A stretch of DNA of 44,466 nucleotides from NCBI GenBank assembly GCA_944388035.1, contig CALXHF010000016.1, positions 1 through 44,466 of the forward strand, given 5' to 3'. Source of the stretch: an uncultured Clostridia bacterium (GTDB taxonomy: Bacteria > Bacillota > Clostridia > TANB77 > CAG-508). Below the pieces are notes generated by a model. It did no database searches. It worked only from the letters and a program-made list of their open reading frames with translations, and was not told the DNA's origin. Position numbers and translations under genes: made by a program. This document shows, one piece after another, positions 6,462-14,794 of this stretch. Numbering within the stretch: the first letter of the stretch is position 1; every line of letters begins with the position of its first letter.

Positions 6462-7004
6462 ATGGCTAAATATGATTGGAAACAATTAGAGAAAGAATAC
6501 ATATTAGGTGATTATAAATCAATAAGTGCTTTCTTAAGAGAAAAGGGTATATCAAGAAATAAAACAACAAATGCACAAACTAAAGAATGGAACATCAAAA
6601 AGCATCAAAAAGACATCAAAAAGACATCAAAAACAATAGAAAAAGTAACAGAAAAAGAGGCTGAAAGAGAAGCAGAAAAAATAGCAAATATAAAATCGAT
6701 TGCAAATGATTTAGCACTAAATATTGAAAAGGCAAATAAACAACTAGAAACCTATATAGTAAAAAATAAGAAAAAAATAAAGAAAGTAAAATACGATTAT
6801 AAAGTAAGTAAACCTAGCGAAGAAGAAATAACAGAAAATGAAGAAATAGAAATAACAGAAGGAATAATAGATAGGCAAGGACTAAAAATGTTAACATCTG
6901 CCTTAAAAGATTTAAATGAAATAATTGGAGATGACAAAGAAACAAACAAAGAGACATTAGACAAACTAGATGAAGTACTAAAAGGATTAGGAGGCGTTGT
7001 TTAA
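6462..7004 (+). CDS. terS: Phage terminase small subunit
   Basis: The small subunit recognises phage DNA and feeds it to the large subunit. The N-terminal 40 residues (YDWKQLEKEYILGDYKSISA...) form the helix-turn-helix typical of the Clostridium/Bacillus TerS type, followed by a basic linker and an oligomerising helical region. The ATG at 6462 is preferred over an overlapping TTG at 6459 because GGTGGAGG lies just upstream. The linker contains four near-copies of an 11-bp unit (ACATCAAAAAG, about 6591-6636). The stop overlaps the terL start. Confidence 0.85.
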   Translation: MAKYDWKQLEKEYILGDYKSISAFLREKGISRNKTTNAQTKEWNIKKHQKDIKKTSKTIEKVTEKEAEREAEKIANIKSIANDLALNIEKANKQLETYIVKNKKKIKKVKYDYKVSKPSEEEITENEEIEITEGIIDRQGLKMLTSALKDLNEIIGDDKETNKETLDKLDEVLKGLGGVV

Positions 7005-8227
7005 TGTTTTCAGTAAAGCAAAGAGATTTTTTAGACAATGCCGACAGAAGATGGAATATTAAATATGGTGCAACAAGAAGTGGAAAAACATATTTAGATT
7101 ATTACATAATACCTAAAAGAATAAGAAATGGAATAGGAAAACCAGGATTAACAGTAATACTAGGTAATACAAAAGGAACTTTGCAAAGAAATATAATAGA
7201 GCCTTTGCAAGATATATGGGGAACAGAATTAGTTTCCGAAATAAAAGCAGATAATACCGCTTATTTATTTGGGGAGAAATGCTATTGCTTAGGTGCAGAT
7301 AATAAAAAACACATAAACAAAATAAGAGGACCTAGCTTTAAATATTGTTATGGAGATGAGGTAGCAACTTGGGATGAAGGTGTTTTTCAAATGCTTAAAT
7401 CTAGGCTGGACAAACCATATAGCAAGTTTGATGGAACTTGTAATCCAGAAGGACCTTCACATTGGTTTAAAAAGTTTTTAGATGGAGATGCAGATATATA
7501 TCAGCAAAAATACACTTTATATGATAATCCTTTTTTAGCAAAAGAAGTATTGCAAAACCTAGAAACCGAATACAAAGGAACAGTATTTTTTGATAGATAT
7601 ATCTTAGGAGATTGGAAGGCAGCCGAAGGAACAATATATATGTTATTTGCTGATAAGACAAAGGACTTCCTAGTAGATAATGTAAACGAACAATTAGCAA
7701 TAGTAACAATAGGAGTAGATTATGGGGCTGGAAAGTCTAAAATAAAATTTGTAGCAAGTGGTATTACATATAATTTTAGAAAAGTTTATGTTTTAGATGA
7801 AATGGATTTATCTGGAGTTTATGATCCAGAGCAGATATACGAAAAGTTTATAGAGTTTTATAAAAGAGTGTACGACAAATATGATAAATGTCAGTACGCT
7901 TTTTGTGATTATGGAGCATTAGGAAATGTAATAACTTTAGGCTTAATTAGAAGATGTCAAAAGGAGAGATTACCAGTGCAAATAGTTGATTGTTCTAAAG
8001 GATTAATAAATGACAGAATATTCTTAAGTTCTACTTTAATGGCACAAAGAAGATTCTTCATATTAAGAAAAAACACAATAATAACAAAAGCTTTTCAAGA
8101 TGCCTTATGGAACGATAAAAAGCCAGATGAGAGACTAGATGATGGAACAACAGATATAGATAGTTTAGATGCATTTGAATATTCAATAAATAGTTTTTAT
8201 GAAAATTTAATTAATAGCAGGAGATAA
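7004..8227 (+). CDS. terL: Phage terminase large subunit
   Basis: TerL is the ATP-driven packaging motor and nuclease. Visible are Walker A G22-A-T-R-S-G-K-T29, Walker B ending in D118-E119 (YCYGDE), and the C-terminal RNase-H-like nuclease with D239 (GVDYGAG), D302 (CDYGALGN) and the Asp-rich end (DIDSLDAFEY). At 407 aa it is typical of the PBSX/XtmB-like terminases. It overlaps terS by one base and is followed 3 nt later by the portal, the standard order. Confidence 0.95.
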   Translation: MFSVKQRDFLDNADRRWNIKYGATRSGKTYLDYYIIPKRIRNGIGKPGLTVILGNTKGTLQRNIIEPLQDIWGTELVSEIKADNTAYLFGEKCYCLGADNKKHINKIRGPSFKYCYGDEVATWDEGVFQMLKSRLDKPYSKFDGTCNPEGPSHWFKKFLDGDADIYQQKYTLYDNPFLAKEVLQNLETEYKGTVFFDRYILGDWKAAEGTIYMLFADKTKDFLVDNVNEQLAIVTIGVDYGAGKSKIKFVASGITYNFRKVYVLDEMDLSGVYDPEQIYEKFIEFYKRVYDKYDKCQYAFCDYGALGNVITLGLIRRCQKERLPVQIVDCSKGLINDRIFLSSTLMAQRRFFILRKNTIITKAFQDALWNDKKPDERLDDGTTDIDSLDAFEYSINSFYENLINSRR

Positions 8228-8230
8228 GAT

Positions 8231-9739
8231 ATGAATCTACAACAGTTTTTTAGTAATCAAGGTTATGATATATCAGAAAAATTAAATTGGGAAAAGTATA
8301 TAACAATATGGACAAGTTGGTACAGAGGAAAAGTCCGTAAATTTCATAATTATTATATATACAATGGACAAAGAAAAGTAAAAATGGAAAAGAAGTCAAT
8401 GCAAGGAGCTAAAAAAGTAGCAGAAGACTGGGCAGATTTGCTTTTTAATGAGAAAGTTAAGATAAATCTTAAAACTAAAAGAGATACGGAGGCTTTAAAT
8501 GAAATATTAAGACAAAATAATGCAATAGCAATTATAAATCAAGGTATAGAAAAATCCTTTGCTATAGGAACTGGTGCTTTAGTAGTATCGGTTCAAGATA
8601 TAGAAGAAGGAGAAAATACTTTAGATGTTACTAATGCAAGAGTGAAGTTAGAGTTTGTGGAGTGTAAGAAAATAATTCCACTAACTTGGGAAAATGGAAA
8701 AATAACAGAGTGTGCTTTTGTTACTACAAAATATAAAAAAGGACAAACTTATATTTATATTGCAATGCATGTAAAAAACGAACAAGGCAACTATGTAATT
8801 AAAAATTATATGTTTAAAGGCAAATATAGTTCTTTTGTAGAAGCCAGTGAAGAAGATAAAGAAGGTTTTCTAGACAAGTTTGATACAAAGAGCAATATTC
8901 CATGGTTTGCAATAATAACACCTAATATTTGTAACAATATAGACAGTGAGACACCTTTCGGTTTGTCTGTATATGCTAATGCAATAGATACTTTAAAATG
9001 TTTAGACAATGCATATGATGGCTTAGACAATGAAATTACGATAGGAAGAAGAAGAACATTTGTTGCCGAAGAAATGTTGACATACGATGAAGGAGAACAA
9101 CGTATGGTATTTGACCCAAATGATATTTCTGTTTATCGTATGCCAAAGGGATTTAATAAAGATAGCATGATAGAACATGATGACGCCAACTTAAGAGCAG
9201 ACCAATTTATTAATGCAATCAATTATCAATTAAATGTTTTGTCTAGTAAAGTTGGTTTTGGAAATGAAAGATATAAGTTCGATGGACAAGCTATACAAAC
9301 AGCAACAGGGGTTATATCAGAAAATTCAGATATGTTTAGAACAATAAAGAAGCATGAGCAAGTTTTAGAAAGTAGTTTAATAACTATTGTTAAGGCTATA
9401 GCTTATGCTTCTACTGTTTTTGGCAATCAAAAAATAAATGCAGAAAAAGTAACAATAGATTTTGATGATAGCATTATAGAAGATAGGGGAGCAGAGCAAG
9501 TTAGAGCAATGCAAGAAGTAGCACAAAACTTAAGAAGTCATAAATCTTACATAGAAGAATATAGAGACTTAAACGAAGAACAAGCATTAGAAGAAATGGA
9601 ACAAATAAAGCAAGAAAAAATGAGTAATCAAGAGGCTTTTGGATTTACTACTGATTTAAGTAATACAGGAGAAAGCCAAATAAATAATAAGGATGATAAA
9701 CAGGACGATAAAAAGAAAGATAACAAAGGAAAGGAATAA
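8231..9739 (+). CDS. Phage portal protein, SPP1 gp6 type
   Basis: The portal is the dodecameric ring at the capsid vertex through which DNA enters and leaves. Length (502 aa), position after terL and the sequence pattern identify the SPP1-like portal family: an N-terminal region with WYRGKVRKFHNYY, the central ADQFINAINYQLNVLSSKVGFG helix region and a Gln/Glu-rich C-terminal tail. The tail (DDKQDDKKKDNKGKE) is disordered, as usual. Confidence 0.92.
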   Translation: MNLQQFFSNQGYDISEKLNWEKYITIWTSWYRGKVRKFHNYYIYNGQRKVKMEKKSMQGAKKVAEDWADLLFNEKVKINLKTKRDTEALNEILRQNNAIAIINQGIEKSFAIGTGALVVSVQDIEEGENTLDVTNARVKLEFVECKKIIPLTWENGKITECAFVTTKYKKGQTYIYIAMHVKNEQGNYVIKNYMFKGKYSSFVEASEEDKEGFLDKFDTKSNIPWFAIITPNICNNIDSETPFGLSVYANAIDTLKCLDNAYDGLDNEITIGRRRTFVAEEMLTYDEGEQRMVFDPNDISVYRMPKGFNKDSMIEHDDANLRADQFINAINYQLNVLSSKVGFGNERYKFDGQAIQTATGVISENSDMFRTIKKHEQVLESSLITIVKAIAYASTVFGNQKINAEKVTIDFDDSIIEDRGAEQVRAMQEVAQNLRSHKSYIEEYRDLNEEQALEEMEQIKQEKMSNQEAFGFTTDLSNTGESQINNKDDKQDDKKKDNKGKE

Positions 9740-9742
9740 GTT

Positions 9743-9928
9743 ATGATAATAAGTCTTATTTTATATAAAACATTAAAAATGAAAGAATATAAAGGTTTCA
9801 TCTATAGATATGATAAAAATAAGAATTTAATAATATCAAGAAATCCAATAGATTGTGCTTTAAAAATATGTTCTCCATCTGGTGTTATCGTTTATAGAGA
9901 AATAGAAAGGTTAAATAATGCTAACTGA
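9743..9928 (+). CDS. Small phage protein, 61 aa
   Basis: Lies between portal and minor capsid genes and overlaps the latter by 11 nt. It contains a Tyr/Lys-rich first half and an ICSPSGVIVYREIERL segment that looks like a beta-hairpin plus helix. TGA is its stop. No family is recognised. The SD is weak, and coupling to the portal (3-nt gap) probably helps. Confidence 0.5.
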   Translation: MIISLILYKTLKMKEYKGFIYRYDKNKNLIISRNPIDCALKICSPSGVIVYREIERLNNAN

Positions 9929-11054
9929 ACAGGATTTTATTAATATAGAAAAACAAGCTAATTCTATTTATAGTAATTTAGAATTACAAATAATAGAAGA
10001 AATAGCAACAAGAATAGCAAACTTTGGTTATGCAAATACAGTAGTAATAAATGATTTAAGAATAGCCCAGGAAATGGGCTATTTGTATGAAGATATTATT
10101 AAATTAGTTGCTGAATATAACAATACAACAGTAGAAGAAGTAAATCGTATCTTTTATGAAGCAGGAGAAAAGAGCTTAAAGTTTGATGACAAAATATATA
10201 AAGAAGCAGGTTTGCAACCACTCCCATTAAATCAAAGCGAAAGCATAAAGCAAGTTATGAACGCAGCAATAGTAAGAACAGCAGGAAACTTACAAAACTT
10301 ATGCATGACTACTGCAAATACAGCTCAAACACAGTTTTACAATGCTATAAATATGGCTTACATGGAAGTTAGCACAGGAGTTAAGAGCTACACACAAGCA
10401 ATAATAGACACGATAAACAACATAAGTTCTCAAGGAGCTGTTATAACATATCCAAGTGGAGCAAAAAGGAGTTTAGAAAGTGCAGTAAGAACAAACATAG
10501 TAACAGCAATAAATCAAAATTGTGGGAAATTACAGGAACTTAGAGCAGATGAAATGGGCTGGGATTTAATGGAACTAACGGCACATAGTGGAGCTAGACC
10601 AGAACACGCAAGTTGGCAAGGTAAAATAGTTAGTAGAAGTGGACAAAAAGGTTATTTAAGTTTAAATGATATAGGATATGGAGAAGTAACAGGATTTAAA
10701 GGTGTGAATTGTAGGCATGATTGGTATCCATATTATAAAGGTTCTACTAGAGCTTATACACAAAAACAACTCAATTCGTGGAAAAACGAAAAAGTGAAAT
10801 ATAATGGGCAAAAAATAAGTATGTATGATGCTACACAGAAACAAAGATATTTTGAAAGAAAAATAAGACAAGATAAAAAAGATTTAAGAGCGCAACAGGC
10901 AATACTTACAAGTAATGATAAAAACATAGATATAGACCAAGTACAAGCAGAAATAAGAAATATAAAAGCAACACAAAAAGACCATAATGCACAATTAAAT
11001 GATTTCTTAAAACAAACAGGACTTAATAAAGATAATAGTAGATTAGTTATATAG
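9918..11054 (+). CDS. Phage minor capsid protein 2 / head morphogenesis protein
   Basis: This 378-aa protein matches the minor capsid protein 2 family of Firmicutes phages. It has a helical N-terminal half that probably docks near the portal. The conserved C-terminal part contains ELTAHSGARPEHASWQGK and GFKGVNCRHDWYPYY (residues about 215-275). The His/Arg/Cys-containing segment is the family signature and is sometimes compared to MuF-type domains. The last 70 residues are a charged helix. Context between portal and scaffold is as expected. Confidence 0.85.
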   Translation: MLTEQDFINIEKQANSIYSNLELQIIEEIATRIANFGYANTVVINDLRIAQEMGYLYEDIIKLVAEYNNTTVEEVNRIFYEAGEKSLKFDDKIYKEAGLQPLPLNQSESIKQVMNAAIVRTAGNLQNLCMTTANTAQTQFYNAINMAYMEVSTGVKSYTQAIIDTINNISSQGAVITYPSGAKRSLESAVRTNIVTAINQNCGKLQELRADEMGWDLMELTAHSGARPEHASWQGKIVSRSGQKGYLSLNDIGYGEVTGFKGVNCRHDWYPYYKGSTRAYTQKQLNSWKNEKVKYNGQKISMYDATQKQRYFERKIRQDKKDLRAQQAILTSNDKNIDIDQVQAEIRNIKATQKDHNAQLNDFLKQTGLNKDNSRLVI

Positions 11055-11062
11055 GAGGAAGT

Positions 11063-11275
11063 ATGAAAGAACAACTAAAAATAATTGTAGACGAAAAAGG
11101 GCATACTCACGTTTGGGTAAATGGAATAAAACAAAAATATATAACAAATTTGTGTTTTGAAGTTAGACCGAACAGTGCATATATACCGCACTTAATACTT
11201 GAAAAAGATTTCTTGCAGAATAGAGATTTAGAAAGAGATTTAGAAAATGTTATTCAAAAAATACAAAATTTATAA
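11063..11275 (+). CDS. Small phage protein, 70 aa
   Basis: A beta-rich small protein (LKIIVDEKGHTHVWVNGIKQ, then LCFEVRP) with the pattern of a short structural or regulatory phage protein found next to capsid genes. The function is not known to me. The SD TAGGAGGA precedes ATG 11063, and a terminator follows directly. Confidence 0.6.
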   Translation: MKEQLKIIVDEKGHTHVWVNGIKQKYITNLCFEVRPNSAYIPHLILEKDFLQNRDLERDLENVIQKIQNL

Positions 11276-11288
11276 GATTAGTTATTTA

Positions 11289-11315
11289 AGACAGTTGTAA
11301 AAACTGTCTTTTTTA
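11289..11315 (+). terminator. Rho-independent terminator before tRNA-Trp
   Basis: AGACAGTT (11289-11296), loop GTAAA, AACTGTCT (11302-11309), then a T-tract. It separates the packaging genes from the tRNA and capsid genes. Confidence 0.8.
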
Positions 11316-11318
11316 TAT

Positions 11319-11392
11319 GCAAATTTAGTGTAATGGTAGCACGACAGTCTCCAAAACTGTTTGTAGTGGTTCGAATCCATTAGTTTGCGCCA
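11319..11392 (+). tRNA. tRNA-Trp(CCA), CCA end encoded
   Basis: The acceptor GCAAATT pairs with AGTTTGC (one G-U). The D-arm is GTG/CAC with GG in the loop. The anticodon arm is ACAGT-CTCCAAA-ACTGT (anticodon CCA). The T-arm is AGTGG-TTCGAAT-CCATT, canonical, followed by discriminator G and CCA. It is a clean, complete 71-nt tRNA plus CCA inside the phage head region. Confidence 0.93.
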
Positions 11393-11517
11393 ATTCTTTA
11401 TGGTTAGAGCTTTAAAGAAACCAAAAAATAACTCTAGCTTGTCGAGATATAAATGCAAGCACGCAGTTGATAGAGTGAACTATCATTTAAAAAAATCAGC
11501 GTAGAAAGGAATAAAAA
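11393..11517 (+). other. Structured leader of the scaffold/capsid genes
   Basis: A 125-bp noncoding stretch between the tRNA-Trp and the scaffold gene. Possible stems are TAGAG/CTCTA (11405-11409 with 11432-11436), GCTTG/CAAGC (11437-11441 with 11456-11460) and TGATAG-AGTGAA-CTATCA (11468-11485). No promoter is obvious. It may simply be a processed 5' leader after tRNA cleavage. Confidence 0.4.
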
Positions 11518-12087
11518 ATGGATGAAGAATTAAAAGATTTATTTGGAGAAAATTCATTATCATACGATGATTTCTCAAAAGCAATTGAAGAAAAAGGAAT
11601 GAAATTAGCAAATCTTTCTGCAGGAGGATATGTTGCTAAAAGTAAGTATGATGATGATTTGAAAAAAGCCAAAAACTTAGACTACAAGAAAAAGTATGAG
11701 GATTTAGAGGCATCTATTCAAGGAGATGATGGAATTAATGCAAAACTTAAGAATATCACAACTGAGAGAGATGACTATAAATCTAAATATGAAGAGCTTA
11801 ACTCTAAATATTCTATGTTAGATGCAACGACAAAAGTTGTAAAGGCAGGAGTAAAACCTGAATTTGCTAAGTTTGTTGCAAGTGAAGTATTAGGACAAGT
11901 AACAGATACACTTGATTTTGATACTGCATTAAAAGCCTATAAAGCAAAAAATCCACAGTTTAATACAGAAACTACAGTAGTAAGAAAAAAAGTGGGTTCT
12001 AGCTTAAGCTTGGATGGAAAAGAAACAAATAATCAAGAAGAAACAAACAAAGCAATGAACGATTTAATACGTTCAGTTAGAGATTAG
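11518..12087 (+). CDS. Phage scaffold protein (GP20 family)
   Basis: Scaffold proteins direct assembly of the major capsid protein and then leave the head. The N-terminal LKDLFGENSLSYDDFSKAIE, followed by a long charged coiled coil (residues about 40-115) and a C-terminal TTTVVRKKVGSSLSLDG-like tail, matches phage minor structural protein GP20. At 189 aa it is the normal length, and it is directly upstream of the capsid gene. Confidence 0.88.
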   Translation: MDEELKDLFGENSLSYDDFSKAIEEKGMKLANLSAGGYVAKSKYDDDLKKAKNLDYKKKYEDLEASIQGDDGINAKLKNITTERDDYKSKYEELNSKYSMLDATTKVVKAGVKPEFAKFVASEVLGQVTDTLDFDTALKAYKAKNPQFNTETTVVRKKVGSSLSLDGKETNNQEETNKAMNDLIRSVRD

Positions 12088-12109
12088 CAAGTGCTAATCT
12101 TATTTTTTA
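12081..12109 (+). terminator. Terminator or attenuator between scaffold and capsid
   Basis: AGATTAGCA (12081-12089) is complementary to TGCTAATCT (12092-12100), followed by TATTTTTTAT. It overlaps the scaffold stop codon. Partial read-through would set the scaffold-to-capsid ratio. Confidence 0.7.
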
Positions 12110-12130
12110 TTTAAAAGGAGGAATTTTATT

Positions 12131-13297
12131 ATGCCAGGACAAATGATTTCAAGAAGCGATGCTGAAGTTTTAATAGACGAACAAGTATCTAGAGAAATAA
12201 TAGAAGGAACAATTAAACAATCAAAAGCAATGTCTATGTTTAGAAGATTACCAAACATGACATCAAACAAAACTAAAATGAGAGTATTAGACTCTTTGCC
12301 ATTAGTGTATTGGCAAAATAGCGATAACGCTAGAAAACAATTAACAAAAATGGCTTGGGACAAAAAATATATTAATGCAGAGGAAATGGCTGTTATAGTA
12401 CCAATCCCAGAAGCAGTATTAGATGATGCTTCTTTTGATATATGGGCAGATGTAAGACCAAGAATAGAAGAAGCTATGGGTAAAAAGTTTGACCAAGCAG
12501 TATTTACTGGAGTAGACAAGCCAGCAGGATTTAGAGCAGACTTATTAACATCTGTTTTAAATGCTGGAGCAACTGTAACACCAGGTTCAAACACATTATA
12601 TCAATCAATAAATGACGCAATGGTAAAGGTTGAAGAAAGCGGATACAATGTAAATGGTGCCGTTGGTGGAGTTGATTTAAAAGGTAAATTCAGAATGATG
12701 TTAGACACAACTGGACAACCAATAAAAGGAACTGAAATAGATAGCTTAAATAAAGCATTTATAGATAATGGCGCTTGGGATAAAACTTTAGCACAATTAA
12801 TTGTAGGTGACTTCTCACAAGCTGTTTATTCAATTAGACAAGATATTACATTTAAAGTATTAGACCAAGCTGTTATCCAAGACCCTGCAACTGGAGAAAT
12901 TGTATACAACTTAGCACAAGATGATATGGTTGCATTAAGAGTAGTCATGAGACTAGGTTGGGAAATTCCAAATCCAATAAATTCTTTACAACCAGATGAG
13001 TCTGTAAGATTCCCATTTGCTGTTGTATTACCTGGTTCTTATTCAGAAAGCAGAGTAGATGTAACAATTAATGTTAAAGATGGTGAAGCAGCAAATATAG
13101 AAGGAGCAAAAGTACAATTTAATGGACAAATTAAGAAAACAAATACTTCTGGAAATGCTGTATTCAAAGCAAATAAAAATTCTACAGGATTATATAGAGT
13201 TACAGCAGAAGATATGAAAAGAGATGTTATTGGTGCTGTCGAAGTTGAAGATAGTGCGAAAACAGAAAATGTTGTTATTAACTTAAAAAAAAAGTAG
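12131..13297 (+). CDS. HK97-type major capsid protein with C-terminal surface domain
   Basis: Residues 1 to about 300 have the HK97-fold capsid pattern: N-arm, then VYWQNSDNARKQLTKMAWDK, the P-domain with IPIPEAVLDDASFD, and the conserved RVVMRLGWEIPNPINSL end. Residues about 308-388 are an extra beta-sandwich resembling carboxypeptidase-regulatory/Ig-like repeats (VDVTINVKDGEAANIEGAKV, with TNTSGNAVFKA), which would project from the shell. The SD AAAAGGAGGAATT is strong, as expected for the most abundant protein. The last codons (TTA AAA AAA AAG TAG) form a -1 slippery site that extends the protein. Confidence 0.92.
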   Translation: MPGQMISRSDAEVLIDEQVSREIIEGTIKQSKAMSMFRRLPNMTSNKTKMRVLDSLPLVYWQNSDNARKQLTKMAWDKKYINAEEMAVIVPIPEAVLDDASFDIWADVRPRIEEAMGKKFDQAVFTGVDKPAGFRADLLTSVLNAGATVTPGSNTLYQSINDAMVKVEESGYNVNGAVGGVDLKGKFRMMLDTTGQPIKGTEIDSLNKAFIDNGAWDKTLAQLIVGDFSQAVYSIRQDITFKVLDQAVIQDPATGEIVYNLAQDDMVALRVVMRLGWEIPNPINSLQPDESVRFPFAVVLPGSYSESRVDVTINVKDGEAANIEGAKVQFNGQIKKTNTSGNAVFKANKNSTGLYRVTAEDMKRDVIGAVEVEDSAKTENVVINLKKK

Positions 13298-13322
13298 TAA
13301 CGAATCCTGAAATTACAGGATT
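13288..13322 (+). promoter_or_regulatory. Programmed -1 ribosomal frameshift signal
   Basis: The heptamer A AAA AAG (13288-13294) is in the correct phase and is followed at once by the 0-frame stop TAG (13295-13297). After an 8-nt spacer a 7-bp hairpin forms, AATCCTG (13303-13309) with CAGGATT (13316-13322). The -1 frame is open from here to 13611. All parts of a bacterial -1 signal are present. Confidence 0.85.
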
Positions 13323-13611
13323 AACAATAACACCAATAGAAGGATTACAAGAAGGTAATGCTAATGTGAACGCAGATGCAGTAGTTGCAACATTATCTGC
13401 AACAGGAGGTACAAGTCCATTTACATATAACTTAGAAGCTGACGAAACAAATGGAGGAGATAATGCTTCTTTTAAAATAGATGGAGCTAATGTAAAAGTA
13501 AACACAACACCTTTAACAAATAAAGATTACAAAATAAATGTAAAAGTAACTGATAGTAAAGGCAAAACTTTTACTAATCATGCAACAATAAGTGTAGCTG
13601 CTGCAGAATAG
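13294..13611 (+). CDS. Frameshift-encoded Ig/cadherin-like extension of the capsid protein
   Basis: This frame is read after a -1 shift at the end of the capsid gene and adds 105 residues, giving a 493-aa minor form. The sequence begins V-V-T-N-P-E-I-T-G-L-T-I-T-P and contains GGTSPFTYNLEAD... and KDYKINVKVTDSKGKTFTNH, the pattern of a cadherin-like/Ig-like beta-sandwich. The only internal start is GTG 13366 with a poor SD, and it would cut off the first strands, so independent translation is unlikely. Ig-like domains added to phage capsids by frameshifting are known in other phages and are thought to bind cell surfaces or glycans. Confidence 0.85.
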   Translation, partial: VVTNPEITGLTITPIEGLQEGNANVNADAVVATLSATGGTSPFTYNLEADETNGGDNASFKIDGANVKVNTTPLTNKDYKINVKVTDSKGKTFTNHATISVAAAE

Positions 13612-13622
13612 GAGGATAAGGC

Positions 13623-14006
13623 ATGTTAACTTACTTAAAAGATGAAGAAGAATATAAATCGATATTAGGTACAGATAACGTGCCTAATGACTTCAAAAAT
13701 TTGAATATTAAAGCAAGTAACTATATTAACCATAAAACTTTTGGAAGAATTGATAAAAATAATCTTCCAGAGCAAGTGAAATATGTTACTTGCTTAATTG
13801 TTAATTTACAAGATGAGGAAAATACACAATTATCCGAAATAGGAAATCTAAAATCACAAAATATTGAAGGTTGGAGTGAAAGTTATTCTACACCTGAAGA
13901 AATTAAATCTTATTACGAAGACAAAAAGCAAAAAGCTATAAATCAGTATCTGTGGAACGTAATTGGCATAGATGGTAATCCACTTTTGTATTGTGGGGTG
14001 TGCTAG
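13623..14006 (+). CDS. Head-tail connector (adaptor) protein
   Basis: A 127-aa, mostly helical protein directly downstream of the capsid gene, the standard place for the gp15/gp6-like DNA-packaging adaptor that binds the portal. The KNLNIKASNYINHKTFGRID segment and the end of the sequence fit that family. It has a good SD (AGGAGGATAAGG). The exact family is inferred mainly from position and length. Confidence 0.7.
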   Translation: MLTYLKDEEEYKSILGTDNVPNDFKNLNIKASNYINHKTFGRIDKNNLPEQVKYVTCLIVNLQDEENTQLSEIGNLKSQNIEGWSESYSTPEEIKSYYEDKKQKAINQYLWNVIGIDGNPLLYCGVC

Positions 14007-14008
14007 TT

Positions 14009-14344
14009 ATGAATGATAGATTTTTTATACATAAAATAACGGTCTACCATACAAAAGATGATGAAATCTTTACGAGAATCCATTTTGACAAGGTTTATTT
14101 TAGACATAATAAAAAGACTAACCTAATTGATAAAGGACTACAAGAAGGAAGTACAGGTTCTATTACAATACCTACTACAGATAAGTTAGATATATCTACT
14201 AATGATTACGTTGTAGAAGGCATTGTAGAAGATAAATTTGATTTATCTAAACTACAAGAAAAATATCAAGTATTCAAAGTAGTAAGTGTAGATGATAATA
14301 GAAAAGGTGGACTTCCACATTATAAAATAGGAGTTACCGAATAA
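14009..14344 (+). CDS. Head closure / head-tail joining protein
   Basis: The ATG at 14009 is chosen over an upstream TTG that would lie within the end of the previous gene. At about 111 aa it is beta-rich (HKITVYHTKDDEIFTRIHFD, then KVVSVDDNRKGGLPHYKIGV). The pattern with a GSTGSITIPT segment is shared by minor structural proteins that close the head below the adaptor. Its stop overlaps the next start (ATAATGG). Confidence 0.65.
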   Translation: MNDRFFIHKITVYHTKDDEIFTRIHFDKVYFRHNKKTNLIDKGLQEGSTGSITIPTTDKLDISTNDYVVEGIVEDKFDLSKLQEKYQVFKVVSVDDNRKGGLPHYKIGVTE

Positions 14345-14793
14345 TGGCTAGTAGTGGTTTTAGTGTAAAAGTTAAAATAAACAAAACAAGTCAAATATTG
14401 AAAGACCACGGACTTAATGAAGATGGCAGAGTTCAAGAGTTTTTAACAACAACTGCAGATAGATTTATGATGCCTTTTATACCAGGAGGAGCAGGAGGAC
14501 AATTAGCAAAATTAAAAACATATCCTAATAAACACTCTATAAAATACACAAGTCCTTATGCACACTATATGTATATGGGAAAATTATATATAAGTCCGAC
14601 ATTAGGAGTATCAGGAATACCTTTAAAAAATGATAAATGGTGGTCTCCTAAAGGAGAAAAGAAGATACCTACTAATAAGAAACTCAAATATCATACTTCT
14701 GGTACGGGTGCCAAATGGGATAAATTAATGCTACAAAGAAGAAAAAATGATTTGGTTAAAGATGTAGAAAATTACATAAAAACAGGAGGATAA
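14344..14793 (+). CDS. Minor capsid / head-tail joining protein (HK97 gp10-like)
   Basis: 149 aa. The segment FMMPFIPGGAGGQLAKLKTY and the later SPYAHYMYMGKLY are characteristic of the minor capsid protein 2/gp10-like family in Clostridium and Lactobacillus phages. These proteins act at the head-tail interface or in tail completion. It lies third in the connector cassette and ends 2 nt before the next gene start. Confidence 0.8.
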   Translation: MASSGFSVKVKINKTSQILKDHGLNEDGRVQEFLTTTADRFMMPFIPGGAGGQLAKLKTYPNKHSIKYTSPYAHYMYMGKLYISPTLGVSGIPLKNDKWWSPKGEKKIPTNKKLKYHTSGTGAKWDKLMLQRRKNDLVKDVENYIKTGG

Positions 14794-14794
14794 A

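Noticed and set aside
11319..11392. Stop-codon suppressor tRNA or recoded UGA
   Set aside because: The anticodon is CCA (UGG). TGA is used as a normal stop, for example at 2367 and 9928.
13366..13611. Independent 81-aa gene starting at GTG 13366
   Set aside because: There is no good SD. The start would cut the first strands of the domain, and the frame is open back to the slippery site.
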